DNA of 6,856 nucleotides from NCBI GenBank assembly GCA_900547955.1, contig URIR01000056.1, forward strand, positions 1-6,856. Direction: 5' to 3'. Below the pieces are notes generated by a model that did not search any database, was not told the origin of the DNA, and was given only the letters and a program-made list of their open reading frames with translations. Shown piece after piece: positions 1 to 6,815 of the stretch. Each line of letters opens with the position of its first letter. Position 1 is the stretch's first letter. The position numbers and the translations under genes were made by a program. The DNA is from an uncultured Eubacteriales bacterium. GTDB lineage: Bacteria; Bacillota; Clostridia; Christensenellales; QALW01.

Positions 1-162
1 GTGTTTCCTCAACTCACCGAACTTTTTCCGCCCCTCATGGCTGTTCCCGCCCAACTCCGCTTACATGCCTTCCGGGCAATTTGCTCGATGGAAATTAGTG
101 GTCCTTTAACTCCTGCTGCCCATATGCCATTTCTTACTGAAATTGTGGATAACTTGTCTTGA
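1..162. other. unassigned pyrimidine-rich edge segment, open on both strands
   Basis: This segment precedes the mreB promoter and I do not recognise it. The + strand is open from the window edge to a TGA at 160-162 (53 codons, entering from outside the window). The - strand is also open, from about 170 down to a TGA at 9-11, but I find no convincing start codon with a ribosome binding site on that strand. The first 60 bases hold 26 C and only 9 G by my hand count. The genes to the right are purine-rich on the + strand, so if this stretch is transcribed or coding, the - strand is the more natural candidate. It could be the tail of a neighbouring gene, a dispersed intergenic repeat, or a remnant. 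No product is proposed. Confidence 0.3.
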
Positions 163-187
163 GGGAAAGGCTATTATATGCTATAAT
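159..187 (+). promoter_or_regulatory. sigma-A promoter of the mreBCD operon, extended -10
   Basis: The -35 box TTGAGG (159-164; four of six consensus bases) is followed by a 17-nt spacer and a perfect -10 TATAAT (182-187). TG at 179-180 makes an extended -10, TGCTATAAT. Transcription would start near 194, giving a leader of about 116 nt before mreB. The leader is A+T-rich, and I saw no riboswitch or strong attenuator hairpin in it. The upstream + strand reading frame ends inside the -35 box, so the promoter begins exactly where that frame stops. No operator motif was recognised. Confidence 0.7.
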
Positions 188-299
188 AAAAAGCAATAAA
201 ATCTTTAAACGATTAATGGTTCTGGTAATATATGCGTTGCGTATGGATATTATAGCCGTTATTGCGGAATATATATTACACAGATAAATATATTTGCGC

Positions 300-304
300 G
301 GAGG
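300..304 (+). promoter_or_regulatory. mreB ribosome binding site, decides the start
   Basis: GGAGG at 300-304 lies 5 nt upstream of ATG 310. The same frame is open further upstream to a TTG at 262, but that codon has no Shine-Dalgarno sequence, and the 16 extra residues it would add do not resemble an MreB N terminus. Starting at 310 gives MSFFNRDLGIDLGTA, which matches the family's usual beginning. Confidence 0.8.
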
Positions 305-309
305 TAGGT

Positions 310-1338
310 ATGAGCTTTTTTAATAGAGATTTGGGAATAGATTTAGGAACGGCCAATACTCTTGTTTATATGAAAGGCAGAGGCATAATTATAAGAGAAC
401 CCAGCGTCGTAGCGGTAAGGATAAGGGGCAACCGCAAGGAAGTGCTGGCAGTAGGTGAAACGGCGAAAAATATGATAGGGCGCACACCGGGCGATATAGT
501 TGCAGTTAAGCCTCTCAGGGACGGGGTTATCGCTGATTATGAAATAACAGAGCAGATGCTTTCGGATATTATACGCCGTGCTTTACCCAGAGGATTTTCT
601 CTGACTAAGACTCGTGTTATAATCTGCGTGCCTTGCGGGGTTACTGAAGTTGAACGGCGCGCTGTAGAAGATGCGACGCGGGAAGCTGGCGCTCGATTTG
701 TTGAAATACTTCCTGAGCCGATGGCCAGCGCTTTGGGCGCGGGTTTACCCGTGAACGAGCCTTCGGGCAGCATGATAGTGGATATCGGCGGAGGTTCAAG
801 CGAAATGGCCGTAATTTCCATGGGCGGCATAGTAGTATCCCGTTCCTTGCGCATGGCGGGCAATAAGCTGGACGAGGCTATTGTAGGTTATGTTAAGCGT
901 GAATTTAATTTGGCTATAGGAGAACGTACGGCTGAGGAAATAAAAATGAATATAGGCTCGGCGTATCCTTCGGGTGAGGAAAAAACTATGGATATCAGGG
1001 GACGGGACCTTATTTCGGGCCTGCCCAAGACGCTTACAATAACTTCGACGCATGTTAGGGAAGCTTTAAGAGCATCCCTAGTGGCTATTGTAGACGGTAT
1101 AAAGAATACCCTTGAAGATACACCTCCCGAATTAGCCGCCGATATTATGGAGCGCGGTATAGTCTTGGCGGGCGGAGGCGCGCTGCTTAAGGGCCTGGAT
1201 ATGCTTGTTAAATATGAAACGGGCATGCCTGTATATGTAGCGGACGATCCGTTGGACTGCGTTGTACTGGGAGCGGGCAAGGCTCTGGAAAATATTGATA
1301 CTTTGCAAAGGAGCAGCCGCAAGGGCGATTATTATTAA
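310..1338 (+). CDS. mreB: rod shape-determining protein MreB (bacterial actin)
   Basis: MreB is a bacterial actin homologue that binds ATP, polymerises into membrane-associated filaments and guides the elongasome during side-wall synthesis. The product from ATG 310 is 342 aa, the usual family length. The actin-fold nucleotide motifs are visible in order: phosphate 1 at about residues 8-20 (GIDLGTANT), a conserved glutamate context at 133-141 (ILPEPMASA), phosphate 2 at 158-167 (DIGGGSSEMA), and the adenosine motif at 282-294 (GIVLAGGGALLKG). The phosphate 2 motif has Ser-Ser where most MreB proteins have Thr-Thr; Ser keeps the hydroxyls. There is no transmembrane segment. It is the first gene of the operon and lies 29 nt before mreC. 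Paralogues such as Mbl or MreBH share the motifs, but linkage to mreC and mreD favours MreB itself. Confidence 0.97.
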   Translation: MSFFNRDLGIDLGTANTLVYMKGRGIIIREPSVVAVRIRGNRKEVLAVGETAKNMIGRTPGDIVAVKPLRDGVIADYEITEQMLSDIIRRALPRGFSLTKTRVIICVPCGVTEVERRAVEDATREAGARFVEILPEPMASALGAGLPVNEPSGSMIVDIGGGSSEMAVISMGGIVVSRSLRMAGNKLDEAIVGYVKREFNLAIGERTAEEIKMNIGSAYPSGEEKTMDIRGRDLISGLPKTLTITSTHVREALRASLVAIVDGIKNTLEDTPPELAADIMERGIVLAGGGALLKGLDMLVKYETGMPVYVADDPLDCVVLGAGKALENIDTLQRSSRKGDYY

Positions 1339-1367
1339 ATATACTTGCTCTTAAAGCTTAGGCGGTA

Positions 1368-2225
1368 ATGAAAGGCAAAAATAAAAAGAGAAACAAAATA
1401 ATAAGAACTGCTATTGCTTCGGCTGCGGTGTTTGTAATTCTGCTGCTTTTGATGTTTAACAGCGGCATAGGTTTTTTGCGAAAGATATCGGGCTATATAG
1501 TTATTCCCGTGCAAACCGGGCTTAGCGCGGCTTTTAAGGGAATCGGCGATTTTTTTACAGGCTTTGCCGATAATGTGCGAATGAAGCAGGAACAGCAGGA
1601 ATTGATTTCGGAGGCCGAACAAAAGCAGCTTTATGAGCAGCAGCTTAAGGATGCGCTTCTGGAAAATGAACGTTTGCGCGAGTTATTGGGAGAGCAGGGC
1701 AATTATCCTGATACCAAGCTGGTTTATGCCGATGTAATTCTTAAAAATGTAGATTCCTATTCCTCTACCTACACTTTGAACAAGGGAACAAAAGATGGCA
1801 TAGAAAAGGACATGGTGGTTGTGGCTATAGGCGGCTTGGCCGGAAGGATAATAGAGGTAACCGATACATATTGCGTTATGCTTTCATTAATAGACAGCCG
1901 CAGCTCTGTGCCGGGTATTGTGGAAAGCAGCCGGGATACAGGCATCGTTAAAGGAATGGCTCAGACCGGGCAGGTTCAGTCTGTCTGTGAAATGTCTAAT
2001 ATGCCCATGGAGGTAAAGACCGTCCCGGGGGATAAGGTTGTAACTTCAGGCATGGGAGGAGTTTTTCCCAAGGGAATTGTTATAGGCGAGGTTATAGAAG
2101 TGACTGCTGGGGATACTCAGCTGGATACTAACGCAAGAATTGTTCCCGCCGTGGATTTTGACCATCTGGAGCATGTGCTTATTATTCAGGAGGCGCGAAC
2201 TCTGGATACTGCCAGCGAAGAATGA
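1368..2225 (+). CDS. mreC: rod shape-determining protein MreC
   Basis: MreC is the bitopic elongasome scaffold. It sits in the membrane with its bulk outside and binds and activates PBP2 while connecting to MreB and MreD. The 285-aa product has a Lys/Arg-rich cytoplasmic start (residues 2-13), one membrane helix at about 14-30, a Gln/Glu/Leu-rich coiled coil at about 70-108 used for dimerisation, and the two beta-barrel lobes from about 114 to 275. Conserved family patterns include GLAGRI (156-161), LIDSRSSVPG (174-183), a TSGMGGVFPKGIVIGEV stretch (226-242) and VDFDHLEHVLII (262-273). The Shine-Dalgarno is weak (AGG at 1360-1362 within AGGCGG, 5 nt before ATG 1368). The next in-frame ATG would delete the membrane helix, so this start is kept. 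The end overlaps mreD by 4 nt. Confidence 0.96.
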   Translation: MKGKNKKRNKIIRTAIASAAVFVILLLLMFNSGIGFLRKISGYIVIPVQTGLSAAFKGIGDFFTGFADNVRMKQEQQELISEAEQKQLYEQQLKDALLENERLRELLGEQGNYPDTKLVYADVILKNVDSYSSTYTLNKGTKDGIEKDMVVVAIGGLAGRIIEVTDTYCVMLSLIDSRSSVPGIVESSRDTGIVKGMAQTGQVQSVCEMSNMPMEVKTVPGDKVVTSGMGGVFPKGIVIGEVIEVTAGDTQLDTNARIVPAVDFDHLEHVLIIQEARTLDTASEE

Positions 2226-2758
2226 AAAGATTTATAATTACTATATTTTCTATTATATTGATAATATTACAGCTTTATTTTTCGCCCGTTATATCCATAG
2301 CAGGCTATGCGCCTGATTTTGTGCTTATACTTCTGGCTGTTCTGGGCGCGGGGGAAAGCCTTGCGGCTTTACTTGCAACCGGCGTGGCAGCCGGGGCGGT
2401 TATAGACCTTACTACTGCGGGAGGAACATTTATAAATACGGCGGTATATTTTATCGCCGCGCTTGTCTGCGCGCTGCACAGGTATATTCAAATTAAAGGA
2501 GTCGGTTTTATTAACGCTGCGGTTTATACCTTCATAAGCGCTGCGGCAAAGTATTTTATATTAATGTTCGCGTTATATATAGTAAAAATTGAGCAGGGAT
2601 TATCGCTGATGATATTTTTTGCAAATATTCCGGCTATGATATACAGCGCTCTTGCGGCTATACCATTTTATTATCTCTATTATCTTATCTGCAAGTTCAG
2701 GTTTATGCAGGAGGAGAAGGAGAGAGGGGTAATAACGGGAGGCCCATTTTTCAATTAA
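2222..2758 (+). CDS. mreD: rod shape-determining membrane protein MreD
   Basis: MreD is the small polytopic membrane protein of the elongasome, working with MreC next to PBP2 and RodA; its biochemical role is not settled. The 178-aa product is almost entirely hydrophobic, with probable membrane helices at about 4-22, 31-45, 48-64, 72-88, 98-122 and 128-156, then a short charged tail (FRFMQEEKERG at 159-169). APDFVLILLAVLGAGES (30-46) and the Gly-rich segment ending in Asp62 (AAGAVID) fit the MreD pattern of a Pro-Asp before the second helix and small residues leading to a conserved Asp. Sequence conservation in this family is low, so position between mreC and PBP2 is an important part of the call. 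The start codon overlaps the mreC stop as ATGA and there is no good Shine-Dalgarno of its own, which suggests translational coupling. Confidence 0.93.
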   Translation: MKRFIITIFSIILIILQLYFSPVISIAGYAPDFVLILLAVLGAGESLAALLATGVAAGAVIDLTTAGGTFINTAVYFIAALVCALHRYIQIKGVGFINAAVYTFISAAAKYFILMFALYIVKIEQGLSLMIFFANIPAMIYSALAAIPFYYLYYLICKFRFMQEEKERGVITGGPFFN

Positions 2759-2770
2759 CGGAGAATACGA

Positions 2771-5236
2771 ATGAGAATCATTTGGAATTACGACAATAGA
2801 AAAAAGAAAAAACAGGATAAGCGGAGCCTTTTATGTCTGGGCGCTTTTATTATGGCGTTTATGGTGCTTATCGTCACTCTTTTTGATATGCAGATACTTA
2901 ACGGAGGCTCATATGCGGACAGCGCGATAACGCGTAAAACCCGTACTCTGACCGTACCTGGAACCAGAGGCAAGATTATGGATTCAAACGGTATACCTCT
3001 TGCTGTGGACCAGAAAATATATAAAATAGAATTTTACAGAGATTACAATACTGCCGCGCAGCGGGAGATGTATACCAATTCTATAATAAAAGCCATAGAC
3101 ATCATAGAACGCAACGGTCATGAGATTGAAAACAGCTTCGCTATAGATTATCAAAACGGCGAATATGTTATGGATTGGGGCAACGTTAGCGAGCAGACTG
3201 CCGCAACGAGGGAGAATCGGTGGAGACAGGATTTTTATTTCAATAATAACGAGACCCCTGAGGAAATGTATTTTGCGCTGAGGGAGAAATATCATATTCC
3301 TGAGGATATGCCCGACCAGGAGGCTTTTAAGGTTTTGGCCATCTGGCAGGATAGCGTACAGAATTATTATGTTTCACGTTCCATAGTAGTTGCTAAGAAC
3401 GTATCTGAGGAGACGGTCGCGGAAATTGAGAGCTACAGCTACGAGCTGCCCGGTTTTACGATAAACGAGGCTACGGGACGGCTTTATCCGCAGGGTGAAA
3501 CGGCTGCGCATGTTATAGGCTATATGGGACGTATTTCGGCTTCGGATAAAAATTACATAGATGATTACGGATATTCGGCTGACGATACGCTGGGAGTTTA
3601 CGGCGTTGAGCGCATAATGGAATTATATCTTACAGGCAATGGTACGGCGCGCAGCGGAAAGAGAGTGGTGGAGGTAGCCAGCTCTGGCCGCATACTGCGT
3701 GAAATATCCTATACTTCGCCTAAGCAGGGAGACGACGTATATCTGACGATAGATATAAATCTTCAAAAGGTTGCCGAGCAGGCGCTTAAGGAGAACATAG
3801 AGATGATAGCGGCGCAGCAGCTTGAGGACTATAATAAGCGGCTGGAATATTATCAGGCTATAGAAAAGGACATGGGCCGCAAGATAAATTTTGCCTCGGA
3901 GGGCGCGGCGGTAGTAATGGATATAAATAGCGGCGCCGTATTAGCTATGGCTAGTTATCCGTCGTATGATATAAACCTTTTTGCTCAGGGCATATCACAG
4001 GAGGATTTTGACGCGCTTCTGGAAGATGAGCGCAGCCCTCTTACCAATAAGGCCATATCTTCTACCAGTATGCCCGGCTCCATATTTAAGATGGTGACGG
4101 CCACGGCGGGGCTTATGGAGGGTGCGATAGACCTGGACAGTACGATAACCTGCGAGGGGGCGTATACCAAATACGGTGAAAGCGACGCGCCCAGCTGCTG
4201 GTATTGGCGTGATTACGGCAGAAAGCATGGCGCTATTGACGTATCCGAGGCTATTGAAGCGTCATGCAATTATTTCTTCTACGAAGTAGCCGATAGAGTG
4301 GGAATTGAGGGCATACGCAAATGGGCGGGCAATTACGGGCTGCTCAGCCGAACCAATATCGAGCTTTCCAATGAGGCTGTAGGACAGGTGGGCAATCAGG
4401 AAATACTGTATGATTCTACAAAGCCGGTGACAGATCAGGCGACTAATATGCCCAGAATTTATTATAACAGCATCAGGCGCACTTTGCTGGAATGCGCTGA
4501 AAATTCGGGAGTGGAGCTGACAGACGAACAGGTAGACGACGCAATGGACAGAATAATGCAGTTTACCAATATTCCGTATGCGGATAGGCTGGGAGCGATA
4601 AGGGATTTGCTTTATGGCGAGCTGGGTATGTCCTACGCTCTGGTTTACTGGGAAATAAGCTACACAATACGCGATTATTTAGGCGATTTAGTTTGGACTC
4701 CGATACGCACTATCGCTACCGGGATAGGCCAGGGTATAACAACGGTTACGCCTATAGCCGTAGCTCGGTATATATCGGCGCTGGTGAACGGAGGAACGGT
4801 TTATGACGCGCATGTGGTTAAGAAGGTAGTAGACAGTAAGGGAAGCACCGTTTATGAGACCGAGCCGGTGGTATATAATCAGCTTGACGTTAAGGAAGAG
4901 TATCTTAACGCCCTCAAGGAGGGCATGAAGGACGTTATTTCGGGCGAGGACGCCACTACCGCCACCAGGCAGTTTGAAGACTGCATATATAAAGACCAGC
5001 TAGGCGGCAAAACGGGTACGGCGCAGGTAAATAATATAAATTTGGAGAACAACTCGTGGTTTGTGGCGTTCGCGCCGTATGACAAGCCGGAGATAGCGAT
5101 AGTGGTATTTATTCCAAGCGGATATGCGGGCGGCTATTCTGGCTATACAGTACGCGTAATAGCCGAGCATTATTTAGATCAGAAGTATAATACTCAGACT
5201 GACGATATTCCTGAAAAGGACAGCATAGTATATTGA
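2771..5236 (+). CDS. mrdA: penicillin-binding protein 2, elongasome transpeptidase, enlarged form
   Basis: This class B PBP cross-links new peptidoglycan during side-wall elongation, normally with the glycosyltransferase RodA and under MreC control. The 821-aa product has a basic cytoplasmic N terminus, one membrane anchor at about 20-41 and a pedestal domain from about 55 to 310, including the characteristic TVPGTRGKIMDSNGIPLA (61-78) and GRLYPQGETAAHVIGYMG (236-253). The transpeptidase domain follows, with S437-I-F-K440 (catalytic Ser), S498-C-N500 and K747-T-G-T750; GIGQGITTVTP (651-661) is the usual segment before KTG. It is larger than E. coli PBP2 (633 aa). Extra material lies in the pedestal (about 92-200), between the pedestal and the transpeptidase core (about 340-376, charged and helical-looking), and between SxN and KTG (about 540-640). 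A Shine-Dalgarno CGGAG (2759-2763) lies 7 nt before ATG 2771, and the gene begins 12 nt after mreD. A sporulation SpoVD-type or divisome PBP is less likely because there is no PASTA domain and the gene is linked to mreBCD. Confidence 0.94.
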   Translation: MRIIWNYDNRKKKKQDKRSLLCLGAFIMAFMVLIVTLFDMQILNGGSYADSAITRKTRTLTVPGTRGKIMDSNGIPLAVDQKIYKIEFYRDYNTAAQREMYTNSIIKAIDIIERNGHEIENSFAIDYQNGEYVMDWGNVSEQTAATRENRWRQDFYFNNNETPEEMYFALREKYHIPEDMPDQEAFKVLAIWQDSVQNYYVSRSIVVAKNVSEETVAEIESYSYELPGFTINEATGRLYPQGETAAHVIGYMGRISASDKNYIDDYGYSADDTLGVYGVERIMELYLTGNGTARSGKRVVEVASSGRILREISYTSPKQGDDVYLTIDINLQKVAEQALKENIEMIAAQQLEDYNKRLEYYQAIEKDMGRKINFASEGAAVVMDINSGAVLAMASYPSYDINLFAQGISQEDFDALLEDERSPLTNKAISSTSMPGSIFKMVTATAGLMEGAIDLDSTITCEGAYTKYGESDAPSCWYWRDYGRKHGAIDVSEAIEASCNYFFYEVADRVGIEGIRKWAGNYGLLSRTNIELSNEAVGQVGNQEILYDSTKPVTDQATNMPRIYYNSIRRTLLECAENSGVELTDEQVDDAMDRIMQFTNIPYADRLGAIRDLLYGELGMSYALVYWEISYTIRDYLGDLVWTPIRTIATGIGQGITTVTPIAVARYISALVNGGTVYDAHVVKKVVDSKGSTVYETEPVVYNQLDVKEEYLNALKEGMKDVISGEDATTATRQFEDCIYKDQLGGKTGTAQVNNINLENNSWFVAFAPYDKPEIAIVVFIPSGYAGGYSGYTVRVIAEHYLDQKYNTQTDDIPEKDSIVY

Positions 5237-5256
5237 TTTGTTTAATAATTAACAGT

Positions 5257-5262
5257 AGGAGG
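5257..5262 (+). promoter_or_regulatory. ribosome binding site of the aldo/keto reductase
   Basis: AGGAGG at 5257-5262 sits 7 nt before ATG 5270 and fixes that start. The in-frame TTG at 5264 directly behind the Shine-Dalgarno is too close to be used. The whole 33-nt gap after PBP2 is taken up by an A+T-rich run and this site, leaving no room for a promoter or terminator. Confidence 0.85.
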
Positions 5263-5269
5263 CTTGATT

Positions 5270-6400
5270 ATGGAGTATAGGGAATACGCTAAAGGCACTA
5301 AGGTATCCGCGCTGGGATTCGGGTGTATGAGACTGCCTGAATATGAGAAGGACGGGGAGTGGCATATAGACGAGGAAAAGGCTGTGCCTCTTTTAAGAAA
5401 GGCGGCGGAATTGGGGGTGAATTATTTCGATACTGCTCCGGGATACTGCCATACTAACAGCGAAATAACTGTAGGCCGCGCGCTGAAGCCCATAAGGGAT
5501 AAAGTGTATATTTCATCCAAAATTTCAATGGACGATATTTCCTGCAAGGATGATTATTTCCGCATGCTGGAGAAGAGTCTGCGCAAACTGGATACGCCTT
5601 ATATAGATTTTTATCATTTCTGGGGCATTAATAAGGGCGTTTTTGACAATAAAATACTAAAATATGATTTGCTCAGCGCTGCTCAGGAGGCTAAGGCGCA
5701 AGGGCTTATAAAGCATATTTCCTTTTCCTTTCATGATAATCCTGAATATATAAAATATATAATAGAAACGGCGGGAATAATGGAGAGTATGCTTGTTCAA
5801 TATAATCTTCTGGACAGAAGCCATGAGGAAATGATAGCCTATGCCCGAAAAAAAGGGCTGGGCGTAGCGGCTATGGGACCAGTAGGCGGAGGACGTCTTG
5901 CGGCGCCTGCCGATATCTATACGCGTTTGACGGGCAAGCCGGCGATAGCGACTTATGAACTGGCGTTTCGTTTTGTATTGGGAAATCCCAATATAAGCTG
6001 CGCGCTTTCGGGCATGGAAAATTTGGATATGCTGCTTAAAAATGTGGATATTACTGAGCGCTGCGGAGAGACTGCTCAAAAGGAATGGGAGCAGCTCGCT
6101 CAGGCTGAAAAGCAGCTCAGAAAATTTAACGAGTTATACTGCACAGGCTGCGCTTATTGCCAGCCATGTCCTGCGGGTATAGATATTCCGAGGATTTTTC
6201 AGCTTTATACATATCATAACGTATATGGCTTGACTGAATATGCGCGAGAGCAATACCGTCAGTATGCTCAGAACAAAAGCACAATAAAGGACTGCATAGG
6301 CTGCGGTCATTGCGAGCATAAATGTCCTCAGAAGCTGCATATAAGAAAGGAGCTGGCCAGGATAGACAAGCTGTTCAATGCTTCGGACGCTTCAAAATAA
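5270..6400 (+). CDS. aldo/keto reductase with C-terminal 2x[4Fe-4S] ferredoxin domain
   Basis: This is a cytoplasmic NAD(P)H-type oxidoreductase of the aldo/keto reductase superfamily carrying an iron-sulfur tail; the substrate cannot be read from the sequence. The 376-aa product has a TIM-barrel reductase domain at about 1-270 with the canonical tetrad visible as D54 and Y59 (FDTAPGY), K84 (SSKIS) and H116 (FYHFWG). The C-terminal domain holds two cysteine clusters: C291, C294, C297, C300-Pro (CTGCAYCQPCP) and C342, C345, C348, C352-Pro (CIGCGHCEHKCP), each expected to bind a [4Fe-4S] cluster. This two-domain architecture is common in anaerobic Clostridia, and this length is normal for it. 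The gene lies 33 nt behind PBP2 and is probably co-transcribed with the elongasome genes. A link to cell-wall metabolism would be speculation. A candidate terminator follows 36 nt after the stop. Confidence 0.93.
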   Translation: MEYREYAKGTKVSALGFGCMRLPEYEKDGEWHIDEEKAVPLLRKAAELGVNYFDTAPGYCHTNSEITVGRALKPIRDKVYISSKISMDDISCKDDYFRMLEKSLRKLDTPYIDFYHFWGINKGVFDNKILKYDLLSAAQEAKAQGLIKHISFSFHDNPEYIKYIIETAGIMESMLVQYNLLDRSHEEMIAYARKKGLGVAAMGPVGGGRLAAPADIYTRLTGKPAIATYELAFRFVLGNPNISCALSGMENLDMLLKNVDITERCGETAQKEWEQLAQAEKQLRKFNELYCTGCAYCQPCPAGIDIPRIFQLYTYHNVYGLTEYAREQYRQYAQNKSTIKDCIGCGHCEHKCPQKLHIRKELARIDKLFNASDASK

Positions 6401-6436
6401 AGCCGAAGTACTGTTTTTACTTATATTATTTATTTA

Positions 6437-6479
6437 GGCGGCAAAAGCTTTTAACAGGCAGGAGCCGCCCTTTAATTTT
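6437..6479 (+). terminator. candidate rho-independent terminator after the aldo/keto reductase
   Basis: GGCGGC (6437-6442) pairs perfectly with GCCGCC (6464-6469), and the run TTTAATTTT (6471-6479) follows one base later. The 21-nt loop is long and contains a self-complementary AAAAGCTTTT (6443-6452). The long loop and interrupted T tract make it weaker than a textbook terminator. Its position, between the last operon gene and the next promoter, supports the call. From 6480 to 6627 I see no convincing gene or RNA. Confidence 0.5.
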
Positions 6480-6627
6480 CCGACGTCCGCAGGATGCGCG
6501 CGCCAAGATAATTCTTTGTGTTTAAGGTTGCGCGATAAAGCGACAGGGTGTGTATTGAGAGCAGAAATGTATTTTGCTTTTAACATATTGTCCAGGGCTA
6601 AATTTATTGGGGAAAGCTTCAATTAAG

Positions 6628-6656
6628 TTGACAAAAGGAAATATGTATTATAAAAT
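6628..6656 (+). promoter_or_regulatory. strong sigma-A promoter for tRNA-Gly and tuf
   Basis: A perfect -35 TTGACA (6628-6633), a 17-nt spacer and the -10 TAAAAT (6651-6656, five of six consensus bases) predict a start near 6663, a few bases before the tRNA 5' end at 6671. I found no comparable promoter and no terminator between the tRNA and tuf, so this one promoter probably serves both. The region after the -10 box is A+T-rich. Confidence 0.8.
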
Positions 6657-6670
6657 AATAAATAGATTCT

Positions 6671-6744
6671 GCGGGTGTAGCTCAGTGGTAGAGCACCGGC
6701 TTCCCAAGCCGGCTATGTGGGTTCGATTCCCATCACCCGCTCCA
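6671..6744 (+). tRNA. tRNA-Gly, anticodon CCC
   Basis: The cloverleaf folds completely. The acceptor stem is GCGGGTG (6671-6677) with CACCCGC (6734-6740). The D stem is GCTC/GAGC (6680-6683, 6691-6694). The anticodon stem is CCGGC/GCCGG (6696-6700, 6708-6712) around the loop TTCCCAA, with anticodon CCC at 6703-6705. The T stem is GTGGG/CCCAT (6717-6721, 6729-6733, one G-T wobble) around TTCGATT. The discriminator is T6741 and CCA is encoded at 6742-6744. The anticodon reads the Gly codon GGG. The transcript probably continues into tuf, so the tRNA would have to be released by processing. Confidence 0.97.
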
Positions 6745-6799
6745 ATGCGAACACCCTAAGATGGTATCGCTCGCTGTACATTAGATTTTTATGATTTAT

Positions 6800-6806
6800 A
6801 GGAGGT
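6800..6806 (+). promoter_or_regulatory. ribosome binding site of tuf
   Basis: AGGAGGT at 6800-6806 is a near-complete anti-16S match upstream of ATG 6816, as expected for one of the most highly translated genes in the cell. The spacing from GGAGG to ATG is 10 nt, slightly long. Confidence 0.8.
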
Positions 6807-6815
6807 TTTACAGAA

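Noticed and set aside
67..85. Possible signal recognition particle RNA core on the minus strand (CCGGAAGG-like element)
   Set aside because: Only the GGAA-loop-like short match is present; the conserved symmetric loop bases around it are missing, so I do not call an SRP RNA.
251..273. Hairpin in the mreB leader (CCG/CGG plus TATA/TATA)
   Set aside because: It has only seven mostly A-T pairs with an internal mismatch and no T run, which is too weak for an attenuator or riboswitch call.
262..309. N-terminal extension of MreB from TTG 262
   Set aside because: There is no Shine-Dalgarno before 262, the extra residues are unlike MreB, and ATG 310 has GGAGG at the right distance.
6407..6421. Short AGTA/TACT hairpin right after the reductase stop
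   Set aside because: It has four A-T-rich pairs only, and the stronger GC stem at 6437-6469 is the better terminator candidate.
6322..6525. Plus-strand open frame overlapping the reductase end
   Set aside because: It reads out of frame through the second cysteine cluster of the reductase and then through the terminator hairpin, with no start signal of its own.
6434..6622. Minus-strand 62-codon open frame in the gap before the tRNA
   Set aside because: It begins with TTG without a ribosome binding site, runs through the candidate terminator, resembles no family I know, and lies in a typical intergenic position.
6574..6759. Plus-strand open frame running through the tRNA
   Set aside because: The tRNA folds completely and occupies the frame, so the translation is an artefact.
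6767..6795. Separate tuf promoter with -10 TATGAT at 6790-6795
   Set aside because: There is no recognisable -35 at the right distance, and transcription would start inside the tuf Shine-Dalgarno.
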